From positions 51,389,949 through 51,453,948 of the forward strand of contig CP136065.1 in the NCBI GenBank assembly GCA_032622095.1: DNA of 64,000 bases. Reading direction: 5' to 3'. The notes beneath the pieces are model-generated. The model had not been told where the DNA came from. It made no database searches and was given only the letters and a program-made list of their open reading frames with translations. The position numbers and the translations under genes were made by a program. Source of the DNA: Siphonodentalium dalli (lineage: Eukaryota; Mollusca; Scaphopoda; Gadilida; Siphonodentaliidae). Positions 10,290 to 20,988 of this stretch are shown piece by piece. Numbering within the stretch: the stretch's first letter is position 1; each line of letters opens with the position of its first letter.

Positions 10290-10491
10290 ATGACGTAGAT
10301 GTTGTATAGTTCGGGATACGCTGCCACCACGCCAGTAAGGTTATATAGAACGTATGTGATCAAACAGAACAATGAAAATAAAGATTAGGTTTATCATACA
10401 AATAACTATACATGTACAAGGAGTTCTGGTCTGTCCGATACGAGACTGTTAAACGACTAACAATATCCCACATTATTTGTATGGCGCTGTA
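10290..10491 (-). repeat. 5' LTR remnant
   Basis: Direct counterpart of 6098-6320. On the minus strand it starts near TACAGCGCCATA and ends near 10290. A clear primer-binding site could not be assigned after it. About 200 bp long and visibly diverged from its partner. Confidence 0.65.
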
Positions 10492-10504
10492 TACCATTGA
10501 TCTA

Positions 10505-11340
10505 CTGGAGAACAATACACCCCGGTATATCGGGGTACGGTTATACCCGATACCGTCCATATACCGGGATACTACTCAGGTATACCATGCACGGTATACC
10601 GGGTTATGTACATCGGATGATTTATATGATTAACATCGCATTTCTTACCTTCCGTCAGTTGCTTCCTTGGCATAATTATACAGCCGGTGAGGATTTTTTT
10701 TTACATTATTTATCACAGCAACGGTATCAAGTATATATCATGTCATCCGTCCAAATTAATTCTCTTTTATATAGACTACGTTATTATCTCAATACAAGTA
10801 CTAACGGCGATTTGATGGCGAGACGGTCTGGAAGTATTATCAAGGAACATCAGCTATTCTCTATCAAATCAACATATACCCTGTATCAAACAGTGGACAG
10901 ATATTATCTTGATTTATTGGTCATCTTCACGTGTCGGGGCACCATTGATCCTGGAATAAGTGCAGACCGACCCTCTGATCTCTAGCTCGCTTCGCGTGAT
11001 GTCGGGGACGTACTGTGATTGAATACCGACAAAGTATAATCTGATTAAATCAGTACTGGTATGTTGTATTTTTTATTTCATTATGTCATGAAACAAAAGA
11101 CAAAGATGTACGCACGCACCGAAAACACGAAAAAGGTAGTACATGTAAACTTTTATTACTTTATTTGGAACGTTTTATTGGGCATAACTATATATTATAC
11201 CATTTAGAAGAGGGACCATAAATATATATATTCTACCGGAATACGGGACAGCTGTGGCATATAGGAGTGTCAACCAAGTGAAAGAGATTCTCAGATTCAC
11301 ACCCAAGACTTTCCTCGTTATTTACGCTGAATTGATAATT
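10505..11340. other. Intergenic with CCCCGGTAT palindromes
   Basis: Between 10512 and 10620 the motif ACCCCGGTAT / ATACCGGG recurs in both orientations (ACACCCCGGTATATCGGGG, TATACCGGGATAC, GGTATACCGGGTTA). The 162-codon plus-strand frame across it (10497-10985) shows no domain and is probably fortuitous. No gene seen up to the minisatellite. Confidence 0.45.
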
Positions 11341-11349
11341 GTCACATCG

Positions 11350-14300
11350 CTTCGTGCAAAAAGTCACAAAGTATCTCCCAAATGTGCAAAAAGTCACACA
11401 GTATATCCCCCCAAATGTGCAAAAAGATACAAAGTATCTCCCAAATGTGCAAAAAGACACACAGTATCTCCCAAATGTGCAAAAAGACACAGAGTATCTC
11501 CCAAATGTGCAAAAATTAACAAACTATCTCCCAAATGTGCAAAAAGTCACAAAGTATGCAAAAGACACACAGTATCACCCAAATGAGCAAAAAGACACAT
11601 AGTATCTCCCAAATGTGCAAAAAGACATACAGTATCTCCCAAATGTGCAAAAAGACACACAGTATCTCCCAAATGTGAAAAAAGACACACAGTATCTCCC
11701 AAGTTTGCAAAAAGTCACAAAGTATCTCCCAAATTTGCAAAAAGTCACACAGTATCTCCCAAATGTGCAAAAAGTCACACAGTATCTCCCAAATGTGCAA
11801 AAAGACAAACAGTATCTCCCAAATGTGCAAAAAGTCACAAAGTATCTCCCAAAGGTGCAAAAAATCACACAGTATCTCCCAAATTTGCAAAAAGTCACAC
11901 AGTATCTCCCAAATGTGCAAAAAGACACACAGTATCTCCCTCCAAATGTGCAAAAAGTCACACAGTATCTCCCAAATGTGCAAAAAGTCACACAGTATAT
12001 CCCAAAGGTGCAAAAAGTCACACAGTATCTCCCCCCAAATGTGCAAAAAGTCACAAAGTATCTCCCCCCAAATGTGCAAAAAGTCACAAAGTATCTCCCA
12101 AATGTGCAAAAAGTCACAGTATCTCCCCCCAAATGTGCAAAATGTCACAGTATCTCCCCCCAAATGTGCAAAAAGTCACACAGTATCTCCCAAATGTGCA
12201 AAAAGATACATAGTATCTCCTAAATGTGCAAAAAGTCACAAAGTATCTCCCAAATGTGCAAAAAGTCACATAGTATCTCCCAAATGTGCAAAAAGTCACA
12301 AAGTATCTCCCAAATGTGCAAAAAGTCACAAAGTATCTCCCAAATGTGAAAAAAGTCACAACGAATCTCCCAAATATGCAAAAAGTCACAAAGTATCTCC
12401 CAAATGTGCAAAAAGTCACAATGTATCTCCCAAATATGCAAAAAGTCACAAAGTATCTCCCAAATGTGCAAAATGTCACAAAGTATCTCCCAAATGTGCA
12501 AAAAGTCACAAAGTATCTCCCAAATGTGCAAACAAAAAGACACAGAGTATTTCCCAAATGTGCAAAAAGTCACATTGTATCTCCCAAATGTGCAAAAAGT
12601 CACAAAGTATCTCCCAAATGTGCAAACAGTCACAAAGTGACTCCCAAATGTGCAAAAAGTTACAAAGTATCTCCCAAATGTGCAAAAAGTCACATAGTTT
12701 CTCCCAAATGTGCAAAAAGTCACAAAGTATCTCCCAAATGTGCAAAAGGTCACAAAGTATCTCCCAAATGTGAAAAAAGTCACAATGAATCTCCCAAATA
12801 TGCAAAAAGTCACAAAGTATCTCCCAAATGTGCAAAAAGTCACAATGTATCTCCCAAATGTGCAAAAAGTCACAAAGTATCTCCCAAATGTGCAAAATGT
12901 CACAAAGTATCTCCCAAATGTGCAAAAAGTCACAAAGTATCTCCCAAATGTGCAAAAAGACACACAGTATCTCCCAAATGTGCACAAAAAAAGACACAGA
13001 GTATCTCCCAAATGTGCAAAAAGTCACATTGTATCTCCCAAATGTGCAAAAAGTCACAAAGTATCTCCCAAATGTGCAAACAGTCACAAAGTGACTCCCA
13101 AATGTGCAAAAAGTCACAAAGTATCTCCCAAATGTGCAAAAAGACACAGAGTATCTCCCAGATGTTGAAAAAGTCACAAAGTATCTCCCAAAGTGCAAAA
13201 AGTCACAAAGTATCTCCCAAATGTGCAAAAAGTCACACAGTATCTCCCAAATGTGCAAAAAGTCACAAAATATCTCCCAAATGTGCAAAAAGTCACAAAG
13301 TATCTCCCAAATGTGCAAAAAGTCACACAGTATCTCCCATATGTGCAAAAAGTCACACAGTATCTCACAAAGGTGCAAAAAGACACACAGTATCTCCCTC
13401 GAAATGTGCAAAAAGTCACACAGTATCTCCCAAATGTGCAAAAAGACACACAGTATCTCACAAATGTGCAAAAAGTCACACAGTATCTCCCAAAGGTGCA
13501 AAAAGTCACAGAGGATCTCCCCCCAAATGTGCAAAAAGTCACAAAGTATCTCCCAAATGTGCAAAACGTCACAAGTATCTCCCCCCAAATGTGCAAAAAG
13601 TCACACAGTATCTCCCCCAAATGTGCAAAAAGATACACAGTATCTGCCAAATGTGCACAAAGTTTCCCCCAAATGTGCAAAAAGTCACACAGTATCTCCC
13701 AAATGTGCAAAAAGTCACAAAGTATCTCCCAAAATGTGCAAAAAGTCACAAATTATCTCCCAAATGTGCAAAAAGTCACAATGTATCTCCCAAATGTGCA
13801 AAAAGTCACACAGTATCTCCCCCCAAATGTGCAAAAAGTCAGACAGTATCTCCCAAATGTTCAAAAAGATACACAGTATCTCCCAAATGTGCAAAAAGAC
13901 ACACAGTATCTCCCAAATGTGAACAAAGTCACAAAGTATCTCCTAAGTTTTGCAAAAAGTCACAAAGAATCTCCCAAATTTGCAAAAAAGTCACACAGTC
14001 TCTCCCAAATGTGCAAAAAGTCACCAAGTATCTCCCAAATGTGCAAAAAGTCACACAGTATCTTCCATATGTGCAAAAAGTCACACAGTATCTCACAAAG
14101 GTGCAAAAAGACACACAGTATCTCCCTCCAAATGTGCAAAAAGTCACACAGTATCTCCCAAATGTGCAAAAAGACACACAGTATCTCACAAATGTGCAAA
14201 AAGTCACACAGTATCTCCCAAAGGTGCAAAAAGTCACAGAGGATCTCCCCCCAAATGTGCAAAAAGTCACAAAGTATCTCCCAAATGTGCAAAACGTCAC

Positions 14301-15598
14301 AAGTATCTCCCCCCAAATGTGCAAAAAGTCACACAGTATCTCCCCCAAATGTGCAAAAAGATACACAGTATCTGCCAAATGTGCAAAAAGTCACAAAGTT
14401 TCCCCCAAATGTGCAAAAAGTCACACAGTATCTCCCAAAGGTGCAAAAAGTCACAAAGTATCTCCCAAATGTGCAAAAAGTCACAAAGTATCTCCCAAAT
14501 GTGCAAAAAGTCACAAAGTATCTCCCAAAATGTGCAAAAAGTCACAAATTATCTCCCAAATGTGCAAAAAGTCACAATGTATCTCCCAAATGTGCAAAAA
14601 GTCACACAGTATCTCCCCCCAAATGTGCAAAAAGTCAGACAGTATCTCCCAAATGTGCAAAAGATACACAGTATATCCCAAATGTGCAAAAAGACACACA
14701 GTATCTCCCAAATGTGAACAAAGTCACAAAGTATCTCCTAAGTTTTGCAAAAAGTCACAAAGAATCTCCCAAATTTGCAAAAAGTCACACAGTATCTCCC
14801 AAATTTGCAAAAAAGTCACACAGTCTCTCCCAAATGTGCAAAAAGTCACACAGTATCTCCCAAATTTGCAAAAGACACACAGTATCTCACAAATGTGCAA
14901 AAAGTCACAAAGTATCTCCCAAATGTGCAAAAAGTCACAAAGTATCTCCCAAATGTGCAAAAAGTCACAAAGTATCTCCCAAATGTGCAAAAAGTCACAC
15001 AGTATCTCCCCCCAAATGTGCAAAAAGTCACAAAGTATCTCCCAAATGTGCAAAAAGACACAGAGTATCTCCCAAATGTGCAAAAAGTCACACAGTATCT
15101 CCCAAATGTGCAAAAAGTCACAATGTATCTCCCAAATGTGCAAAAAGTCACAAAGTATCTCCCAAATGTGCAAAAAGACACACAGTATCTCCCAAATGTG
15201 CAAAAAGACACAGAGTATCTCCCAAATGTGCAAAAAATCACAAAGTATCTCCCATATGTGCAACAATTCACACAGTATCTACCAAATGTGCAAAAAGTCA
15301 CAAAGTATCTCCCAAATGTGCAAAAAGTCACACAGTATCTCCCAAATGTGCAAAAAGAGACACAGTATCTCCCAAATGTGCAAAAAGTCACACAGTATCT
15401 CCCAAATGTGCAAAAAGTCACACAGTATCTCCCAAATGTACAAAAAGATACACAGTATCTCCCAAATGTGCAAAAAGTCACATAGTATCTCCCCCCAAAT
15501 GTGCAAATAGTCACACAGTATCTCCCCCCCCCCAAATGTGCAAAAAGTCACAAAGTATCTCCCCTCAAATGTGCAAAAAGTCACAAAGTATCTCAAAG
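11350..15598. repeat. 30-bp minisatellite array, about 4.2 kb
   Basis: Roughly 140 tandem units of 30 bp built from GTATCTCCCAAATGTG and CAAAAAGTCACA(A/C)A. Common variants are GTC to GAC, AAATGTG to AAAGGTG and extra C residues (CTCCCCCCAAATG), which change unit length to 32-33 bp. The monomer has no plus-strand stop in any frame and 30 is divisible by 3, so frames of up to 1074 codons occur (10-residue repeats such as VSPKCAKSHK). Several minus frames are also long. Simultaneous opening of overlapping frames is a composition effect. Larger duplications are visible inside (offsets about 424-454 and 728-797 bp). Confidence 0.95.
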
Positions 15599-15811
15599 TC
15601 TCATATAGGTGCACATATAACAAATCGATTTTAAATTAGACGCATGTTAATTATTATTACTATAATTATTTGTTTGTGATTTTAAAGTGAAATTTCATCG
15701 GATATGAATTGGTATATTCCACCGTCGTCGAGTTCGACGATTTCGTATCTAAAAGTCAAACAGTGTTTGATATCACAATTAAGGGGACAATAAAGTCCCA
15801 AAAATAAGGTT

Positions 15812-16180
15812 TTAGTGAACGTTCAGACGACCACGATACAATCGTAAGTGGGGGAATCGGGCCGACGAGATCGTGGATAGTTTGTTCAGACGATTGCGAT
15901 GTCACGTGCATTATGACATCGTAGGTTGTTCTAAAGCATGTGATTGACTACCCTACGACCATTTCCAGCTACGATTTTTACGTACACACGGCTGCGATTA
16001 CGTCGCAAGTGGAGGTAACCAAGGATACGCCACGATATCGCATCTAAAATCAACACTGTCTGATATTATTTTTTTACCTACGATTTTGACGTGAGCATGC
16101 GCACTCCATCTACCGGTTACTTCCTACGACGGAAATCTTTCCACTTACGATTGTATAGTGGTCGTCTGAAAATACACTAA
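15812..16180. mobile_element. 369-bp TIR element (MITE-like)
   Basis: Terminal inverted repeats of 40 bp: 15812-15851 (TTAGTGAACGTTCAGACGAC...) and 16141-16180 (reverse complement TTAGTGTATTTTCAGACGAC...), seven or so mismatches. The interior repeats the theme CTACGA/TCGTAG and has no coding capacity. No convincing target duplication was seen, so the superfamily is open. Confidence 0.8.
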
Positions 16181-16532
16181 GAGGTAGAGTTATGCCCCCC
16201 CCCCTTCCATTGAGAATAATACTGACAGTACAGACCAGATCGAAATTAAGCACAGAACGCACGTCGGTACCTTGGCAAAAACAACATGCTCATAGTTTAG
16301 TCGACCGGATAAGTTGATAATACAATGTTTGGGGCTTCCTTTTTCAAATTGTATATTATATGTAATATGTTGTATATAGTATGATCTGGTGATTCGAAAA
16401 TTAAGTGGGCCTATAAAGATAGACTTACAATAAAGAATGTAGTAATAAATTTTTCCCAGTTCGTGAAAAAGTTTTGCAAAACAAAACAAAAAGCTCCCAT
16501 TGACTGCATGGTCTCTCTGACTCAAAATCGTT

Positions 16533-17585
16533 ATTATACCCCCACTTTCGAAGAAAATGGGGGGTATACTGGATTGACTGCGTCTGTCCGTCACACTTTC
16601 TCCCTCCGTGTGTCCGTCCGCTCTCACCAGAGCGTACTTGTGGGGTGCGATGAAATTAACATTTTTTTTCCTAACTGTTTTATTCCACAAACATCTCCGT
16701 TATTTCGTTAATATAACATTTCTCAGAGTATGTGTTTTTTCTGAAATACGTATTTAGAGAAAAAAAATATTTAGAAAAACGTAATATTAACGAAATAACG
16801 GAGATGTTTGTAAAACAGTTTATAACACCACTATTGATCGGTTTGTTCCCGTATTAGTCCCCCTACGGTGCACCACACAAGTCATGATGCAAACAAAAGA
16901 TCGCACCTCACAAGTACCCTGTCGTGCGTATGGACGTCCGTCCGTCCGTCCGACCTCATAACTCGAACAACTTTGAACCGATTTCAATATTTTTTTGTAT
17001 GCAATCTCCTTATGACCGCCTCTCCGCATGATGCTAATTGCGGTGCGGTCCGACTTTCTTTTTTTAAGTTACGCCTTACTTTTCGACTTATTTTGACTTA
17101 GAACAAATTCTGTCCGACTTAATAACTTTAACAAATATGAACCGATTTCAATAATTTTTGGTATACATGCTTCTGACAACACCCTCTCTACATGATGCGG
17201 CTCAGGGTTGGCTCGGACTGTTTTTCCTAACATTACACTTCATTTTCGCCTTATTTTGACTTTTATTGGGATTTTTTTGTGTGGATGCTATCAAGTTAGG
17301 ATATTTTCCGGAAGTTTCTTCGAATATGGGTTCGGAACAATGATTTTTACCACAGTTAAGTTGCGTTTCATTTTCTACCCTTTTTTTGGGTTTCTGCAAT
17401 CATTCGAACAAATATGAACCAATTTGAATATTTTTTTCTCTACAAGCTTCTTGCGACACCATATCGATATTATTAATCCAAATTTTTCTTTAAAGTGAAA
17501 AATATTTTTTGTTGGGTTTACTGATAATGCGGGTTGAATTTGCCACGGTGGGGGTATGCTAGCACGCGAGTTCACACCTCTTGTT
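16533..17585. repeat. Composite dispersed repeat related in layout to 2575-3572
   Basis: Begins near GGGGGGTATACTGG, contains CCGTCCGT tracts (16583-16620 and 16931-16951), and tandemly related blocks marked by GAACCGATTTCAATA at about 16975 and 17140 and GAACCAATTTGAATA at 17416. It ends near GGGGGTATGCTAGCAC and CTCTTGTT. Short frames rich in Ser/Arg/Val come from the CCGT tracts and are not genes. Confidence 0.6.
16672..16820. repeat. Inverted repeat inside the composite repeat
   Basis: ACATCTCCGTTATTTCGTTA (from about 16690) pairs with TAACGAAATAACGGAGATGT (to about 16809); pairing extends outward through ACTGTTTTA / TAAAACAGTT. Arms are about 35-40 bp around a 72-nt loop. Confidence 0.75.
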
Positions 17586-17955
17586 GCTTTTATTTCTGAA
17601 TCAATTACAGAAAGTTCATGGAAGCAATCATGCAACCAGCTTGAAAGGTTTCCTTCATCGTAACCATGCATACATAAAAACAATCACAGGAAGATACATG
17701 TTCCTTAATAAATGAATATCGTGGGTATAACTGTTATTGAAAGGTCACACATCAGTTTCCTCCGAGGAATTATTTCTTTTAGACATTTCCAATAATCGAA
17801 CCGCCGATGTGTGGTATAATATCACTGATATCTATAGAGGATAGCATGGTTTAAAATTCCAATTTCACTTTGATATTGGAAAGGTTCGGCTGATTACGCC
17901 CAGGCGGAGATTTCAATTTAGGAGTATAGGGTTATCGCGTTACTGGATGAGTATA

Positions 17956-18462
17956 TTAAAGGTGGTACGGTTGGCCTTGGCGGTGGGTATCCTGTGAAAA
18001 TATCTCCACCCGTCAAAAACCGCCACAAACAGAAAGAACCTCAAAATGTAGATAGACTTTGTCCGTATACAAATACGAAATATCGCATAAACAGTATGTT
18101 ATGGTCATTTGTTTGACCATTGTTATGTAAACAAAAGCATAAAAAGTTACTTTTCTGGTGTTTGTTTATATTATGATGGTAAACATATAAGAGCGTTCTT
18201 TGTTGGTGAATACCTGATATGGAACTAATAAAGAGCGTTTATGCCATTTGTGTGTGATTAGCCAGTAGCATTGTGCTGTCTTCTGTAATACAATCAGGCT
18301 CTTGCTTAGGTAAAATATAGTAGGTCTTTATATGATAACATGCTGTTTACGCGATGGTCATGGTATATATGAACGGAACTGTATGCGTTTTAATGTTTTT
18401 CTGTTTACGGTGTTTGGAACAAATATGAATATTTTCGACAATTAAGGCCGCACGTGCCTTCA
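17956..18462. mobile_element. 0.5-kb TTAA element family 3, copy 1
   Basis: Nearly the same sequence as 44056-44557 over its whole length (GGCGGTGGGTATCCTGTG, CCACCCGTCAAAAACCGCC, ATAAACAGTATGTTATGGTC, GGCCGCACGTGCCTT). The left end is mutated (TTAAAGGTGGTACGG). No open frame of note. Interpreted as a non-autonomous DNA element with TTAA target sites. Confidence 0.75.
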
Positions 18463-18509
18463 AACTTGCGGATTTATCTGTTGGAATGTTGGAACGATTG
18501 CATGTGCTA

Positions 18510-18708
18510 TTGTTCGTTTGGAGGGGTGTTTATGTAATACAATCAGACGACAGACAGAAAAAAATAATACAAGAGCAGAATGATTCATATTTATTGGGAA
18601 ATGTTCAGATGAGTTCAACAAACGACATGTTGTTGTACTTATTATCTGAACATTTCCTAAGGGGACTAATCGTAAATGAGTATTTGGTATCTAAAGGGTT
18701 AATACCAG
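18510..18708. mobile_element. Partial copy of TTAA element family 1
   Basis: Shares CAGACGACAGACAGAAAAA, GGGAAATGTTCAGAT, GTTCAACAAACGAC, TTATTATCTGAACATTTCC and the right end CTAAAGGGTTAA with the copies at 785 and 26117. The 137-codon plus-strand frame crossing it is not regarded as a gene. Confidence 0.65.
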
Positions 18709-18952
18709 TCGAGATTGGAAGGACACAAAAGGTGATCAGGCCTGCCCTGCGTGATCAGACATTATCCCTGTGGAACCGCCCAATCATTCTTTCATCACAA
18801 ATGATCGGTATTGAAATGTTTCAGTCGAAATCGTCTGACCAAGCACGGACATCTGTTCCCTTGAGATCCAACGTGAGACCATCCGCCAACGAATATTAGT
18901 GGGGTTGACTGGTATCCGAACTATATATCACGAACTCACCGTGAATAAGCGA

Positions 18953-19188
18953 GATCACTGAGTCGCGGCCGTACTGGATGAATCCAGCCCCGTTCCGTGG
19001 TTTCAGAGATGAATCCAGCCCCGGTTCCGTATAGTCAGTTCAAAAGTTCTGGAATAGCATTTCCATATATGGAGCTTTCGAATATTCATGACTTCCATAT
19101 ATGGAAATGTTACTGCAGAACTGTGACCTGTGGCACTAAAACCACGGAACCGGGCCTGGTGTATCCAACATGACCGCGAGTTAGTGAC
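18953..19188. mobile_element. Palindromic TIR element, 236 bp
   Basis: The ends pair over about 50 bp: left ATCACTGAGTCGCGGCCGTA then CTGGATGAATCCAGCCCCG, right the diverged reverse complement ending CCGCGAGTTAGTGAC. A second inner pair (TTTCCATATATGGA at about 19050 and TCCATATATGGAAA at about 19101) makes a near-continuous hairpin. Non-coding. Confidence 0.7.
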
Positions 19189-19348
19189 AGAGCGTATTAA
19201 TTAGTACATATAGATAGCCTTACTTTTCGGCCTATATATATGTCATCTATATATATATAGTGCAAATTTACTTCACTCGATCCATATACTATATGACTCA
19301 TTCCTAGTAATGATGAGGCCCATTGTGGCTCAGTTAGTAAGGTGCATG

Positions 19349-20094
19349 TAACATTAGGGCTGAATGGGTCACTCTCACCAAAAATAAAGTGCTGAATGGT
19401 ACACAGGTTTTGAAAATGTGCTGAAGGGTACACAGGTTTTGAAATCTCGTTCTAAATGACTTTTAATTTCATGTCTGCCATGGTTTCTGTTAGAGAATAA
19501 TTGTTTAAGTTCCAAAGAAAATTTAAATGTACTGAAAACGAACTGCTGCTGGGTGCCAGACTGTTAGGAACATTGTTAACCCTTTACCCAACAGAAGGGC
19601 CCTGTGCCAATGCATTCTCTTATATATGCGAGTCGACCATATGTCGCCTCGCATATATAAGAGAATGCATTGGCTTAACACATTACAAATTATAAAATTG
19701 TTAAAGAATGTAAGAAAAAATGGTAAAAAGTGTTAAAAAAAGATTTTTTTTAGGCCAATGCATTCTCTTATATATGTGAGGCGACCTATGGTCGACTCGC
19801 ACATATAAGAGAATGCATTGGCACAGGGCATAACTGTAACTATCACAATGTGGTCAAGGAGTCGGTTCCAATGATATCCATATTTGTATGGTTCTATTGA
19901 GACAGACCGAAGATATTTTAGGCTGTTGAAGCTTTATTTGGCCGGTTTTGGCCGGTTTGTTGGGTAAAGGGTTATAGTAACTGTATTAGTGCCGATCACA
20001 AACTCTGTGTACCCTTCAGGACATTTTCAAACCTGTGTGCGGCACAGTGCCCTTCCACGCTTTTTTGGTGAGATTGACTCCTTCAGCGACATTA
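19349..20094. mobile_element. Outer foldback carrying a nested family 2 element
   Basis: Arms of about 90 bp: 19349-19441 (ACATTAGGGCTGAATGGGTC, CACTCTCACCAAAAA, TGCTGAAGGGTACACAGG) and 20006-20094 in inverse orientation (GTGTACCCTTCAGGACATTT, TTTTTTGGTGAGATTGACTC). A double-hairpin element (19576-19974) sits between the arms, so the larger unit is either a host foldback with a later insertion or a composite mobile unit. Confidence 0.65.
19576..19974. mobile_element. Double-hairpin element (family 2), copy E with divergent ends
   Basis: Ends TTAACCCTTTACCCAACA and, inverted, TGTTGGGTAAAGGGTTA differ after CCCTTT from the other family 2 copies. Two perfect or near-perfect hairpins lie at 19606-19674 and 19754-19822, each with 27-bp arms starting GCCAATGCATTCTCTTATAT. 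The internal hairpins are almost the same as in copies A-D while the terminal sequence is not. Confidence 0.8.
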
Positions 20095-20097
20095 GGC

Positions 20098-20551
20098 GTA
20101 CGTAATCCATTCAGATATATATGGCGCAAATTTGATTATAAATCCCGATAATCGCCGATTTATGATCCACGTAGAGGGACAATAACCTGCTTCGTATATC
20201 TGGGCAAGGTTGTCGGTTGTTTTCCTGGGTTCGGTGGTTTTTACGTGTGTGAAATGGAGTGAATTTCCGTTTAAAATGAACCATCTGAACGATCTTTTAT
20301 CCACCCATGCACAAAGTGAAAAACCTGCACGACAACATCATGTTCATGACATATCAGCTGAAACGACAATAAACCACAATTAACCAACCTGTAAACCCTC
20401 AAAGTCATTTGAGAGCTATCTTTCCTGAGTATGTTGGATTGGGTGCACCCTTATTGGAATATACAACCTATTGAACAAGCTACGCGTTCGAGCAGCTGGA
20501 ATCTGTACTAAATAGCGGGAATCCCATTACTTACCAGCCAATCACAAAATG
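20098..20551. other. Intergenic, no feature seen
   Basis: AT-rich sequence; only fortuitous short frames (for example 70 codons on the minus strand). No repeat or RNA signature recognised. Confidence 0.4.
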
Positions 20552-20988
20552 TAAAGGCACGGGTGGCGTTCGTTGCAGAAATATTCATGTTTGTTCAAAT
20601 CGCCATTAACAGAAGGAAAATTTAAATATATATAGTTTTGTTCATATGCCAAACATAATCAGCGCTTAAATAGTATATTGTCGCCAAGACGTACGATGTA
20701 CGTAAACAAGAGCCTGCTCGTGTTACAGACGTTTTGCTTCTGTTTACATAACACAGCGCAATTCTATTGGTTAATCTAAACAAAAGCCAGGTAACGTAAC
20801 GTTTTTTTGCGTTTGTTTACATAACAAAGGGGGGGGGGTGACAATAAAATACTGTATATGCCATATTTTTGATTGGTGTAAGAACAAAGTCTGTGTCTAT
20901 ATTTTACTATTCTTTCTGTTATGGCGGTTTTTGACGGATGCGTATATTTTAAAAGCATACCCACCGTCATCACCGCCCGTATCTTTTA
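20552..20988 (-). mobile_element. TTAA element family 3, diverged copy in reverse orientation
   Basis: Read on the minus strand it follows the order of the 17956 and 44056 copies: GGTGGGTATGC, CATCCGTCAAAAACCGCC, GACTTTGTTC, TTTGTTATGTAAACAAA, AACATGAATATT, and ends CCCGTGCCTTTA. A run of 10 G lies at 20829-20838. More diverged than the other two copies, so older. Confidence 0.6.

Larger units (their letters stand above)
6098..10491 (-). mobile_element. Degenerate LTR retrotransposon, minus strand
   Basis: About 4.4 kb bounded by two related direct repeats (6098-6320 and 10290-10491). In minus-strand order: gag remnants, CCHC-like knuckle with retropepsin-like region, a linker, reverse transcriptase, RNase H and integrase. 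Reverse transcriptase before integrase is the order of Ty3/gypsy and BEL-type elements. Stops, frameshifts and deletions break every domain; most of gag and the reverse transcriptase YxDD centre are missing. The LTRs differ at many positions, so the insertion is old. Outer boundaries are approximate and no target duplication was found. Confidence 0.8.

Noticed and set aside
12286-15510. A 1074-codon plus-strand frame in the 30-bp array as a gene
   Set aside because: All three plus frames and several minus frames are long here, which is a composition effect of a stop-free 30-bp unit; no start context or unique domain is present.
11350-15598. CRISPR array
   Set aside because: Repeats are head-to-tail with no unique spacers, and the DNA is animal-like.
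19325-19385. tRNA-derived SINE head (TGGCTCAGTTAGTAAGGTGC resembles an A box)
   Set aside because: No convincing B box follows at the right distance and the block is part of an inverted repeat, so the resemblance is probably chance.
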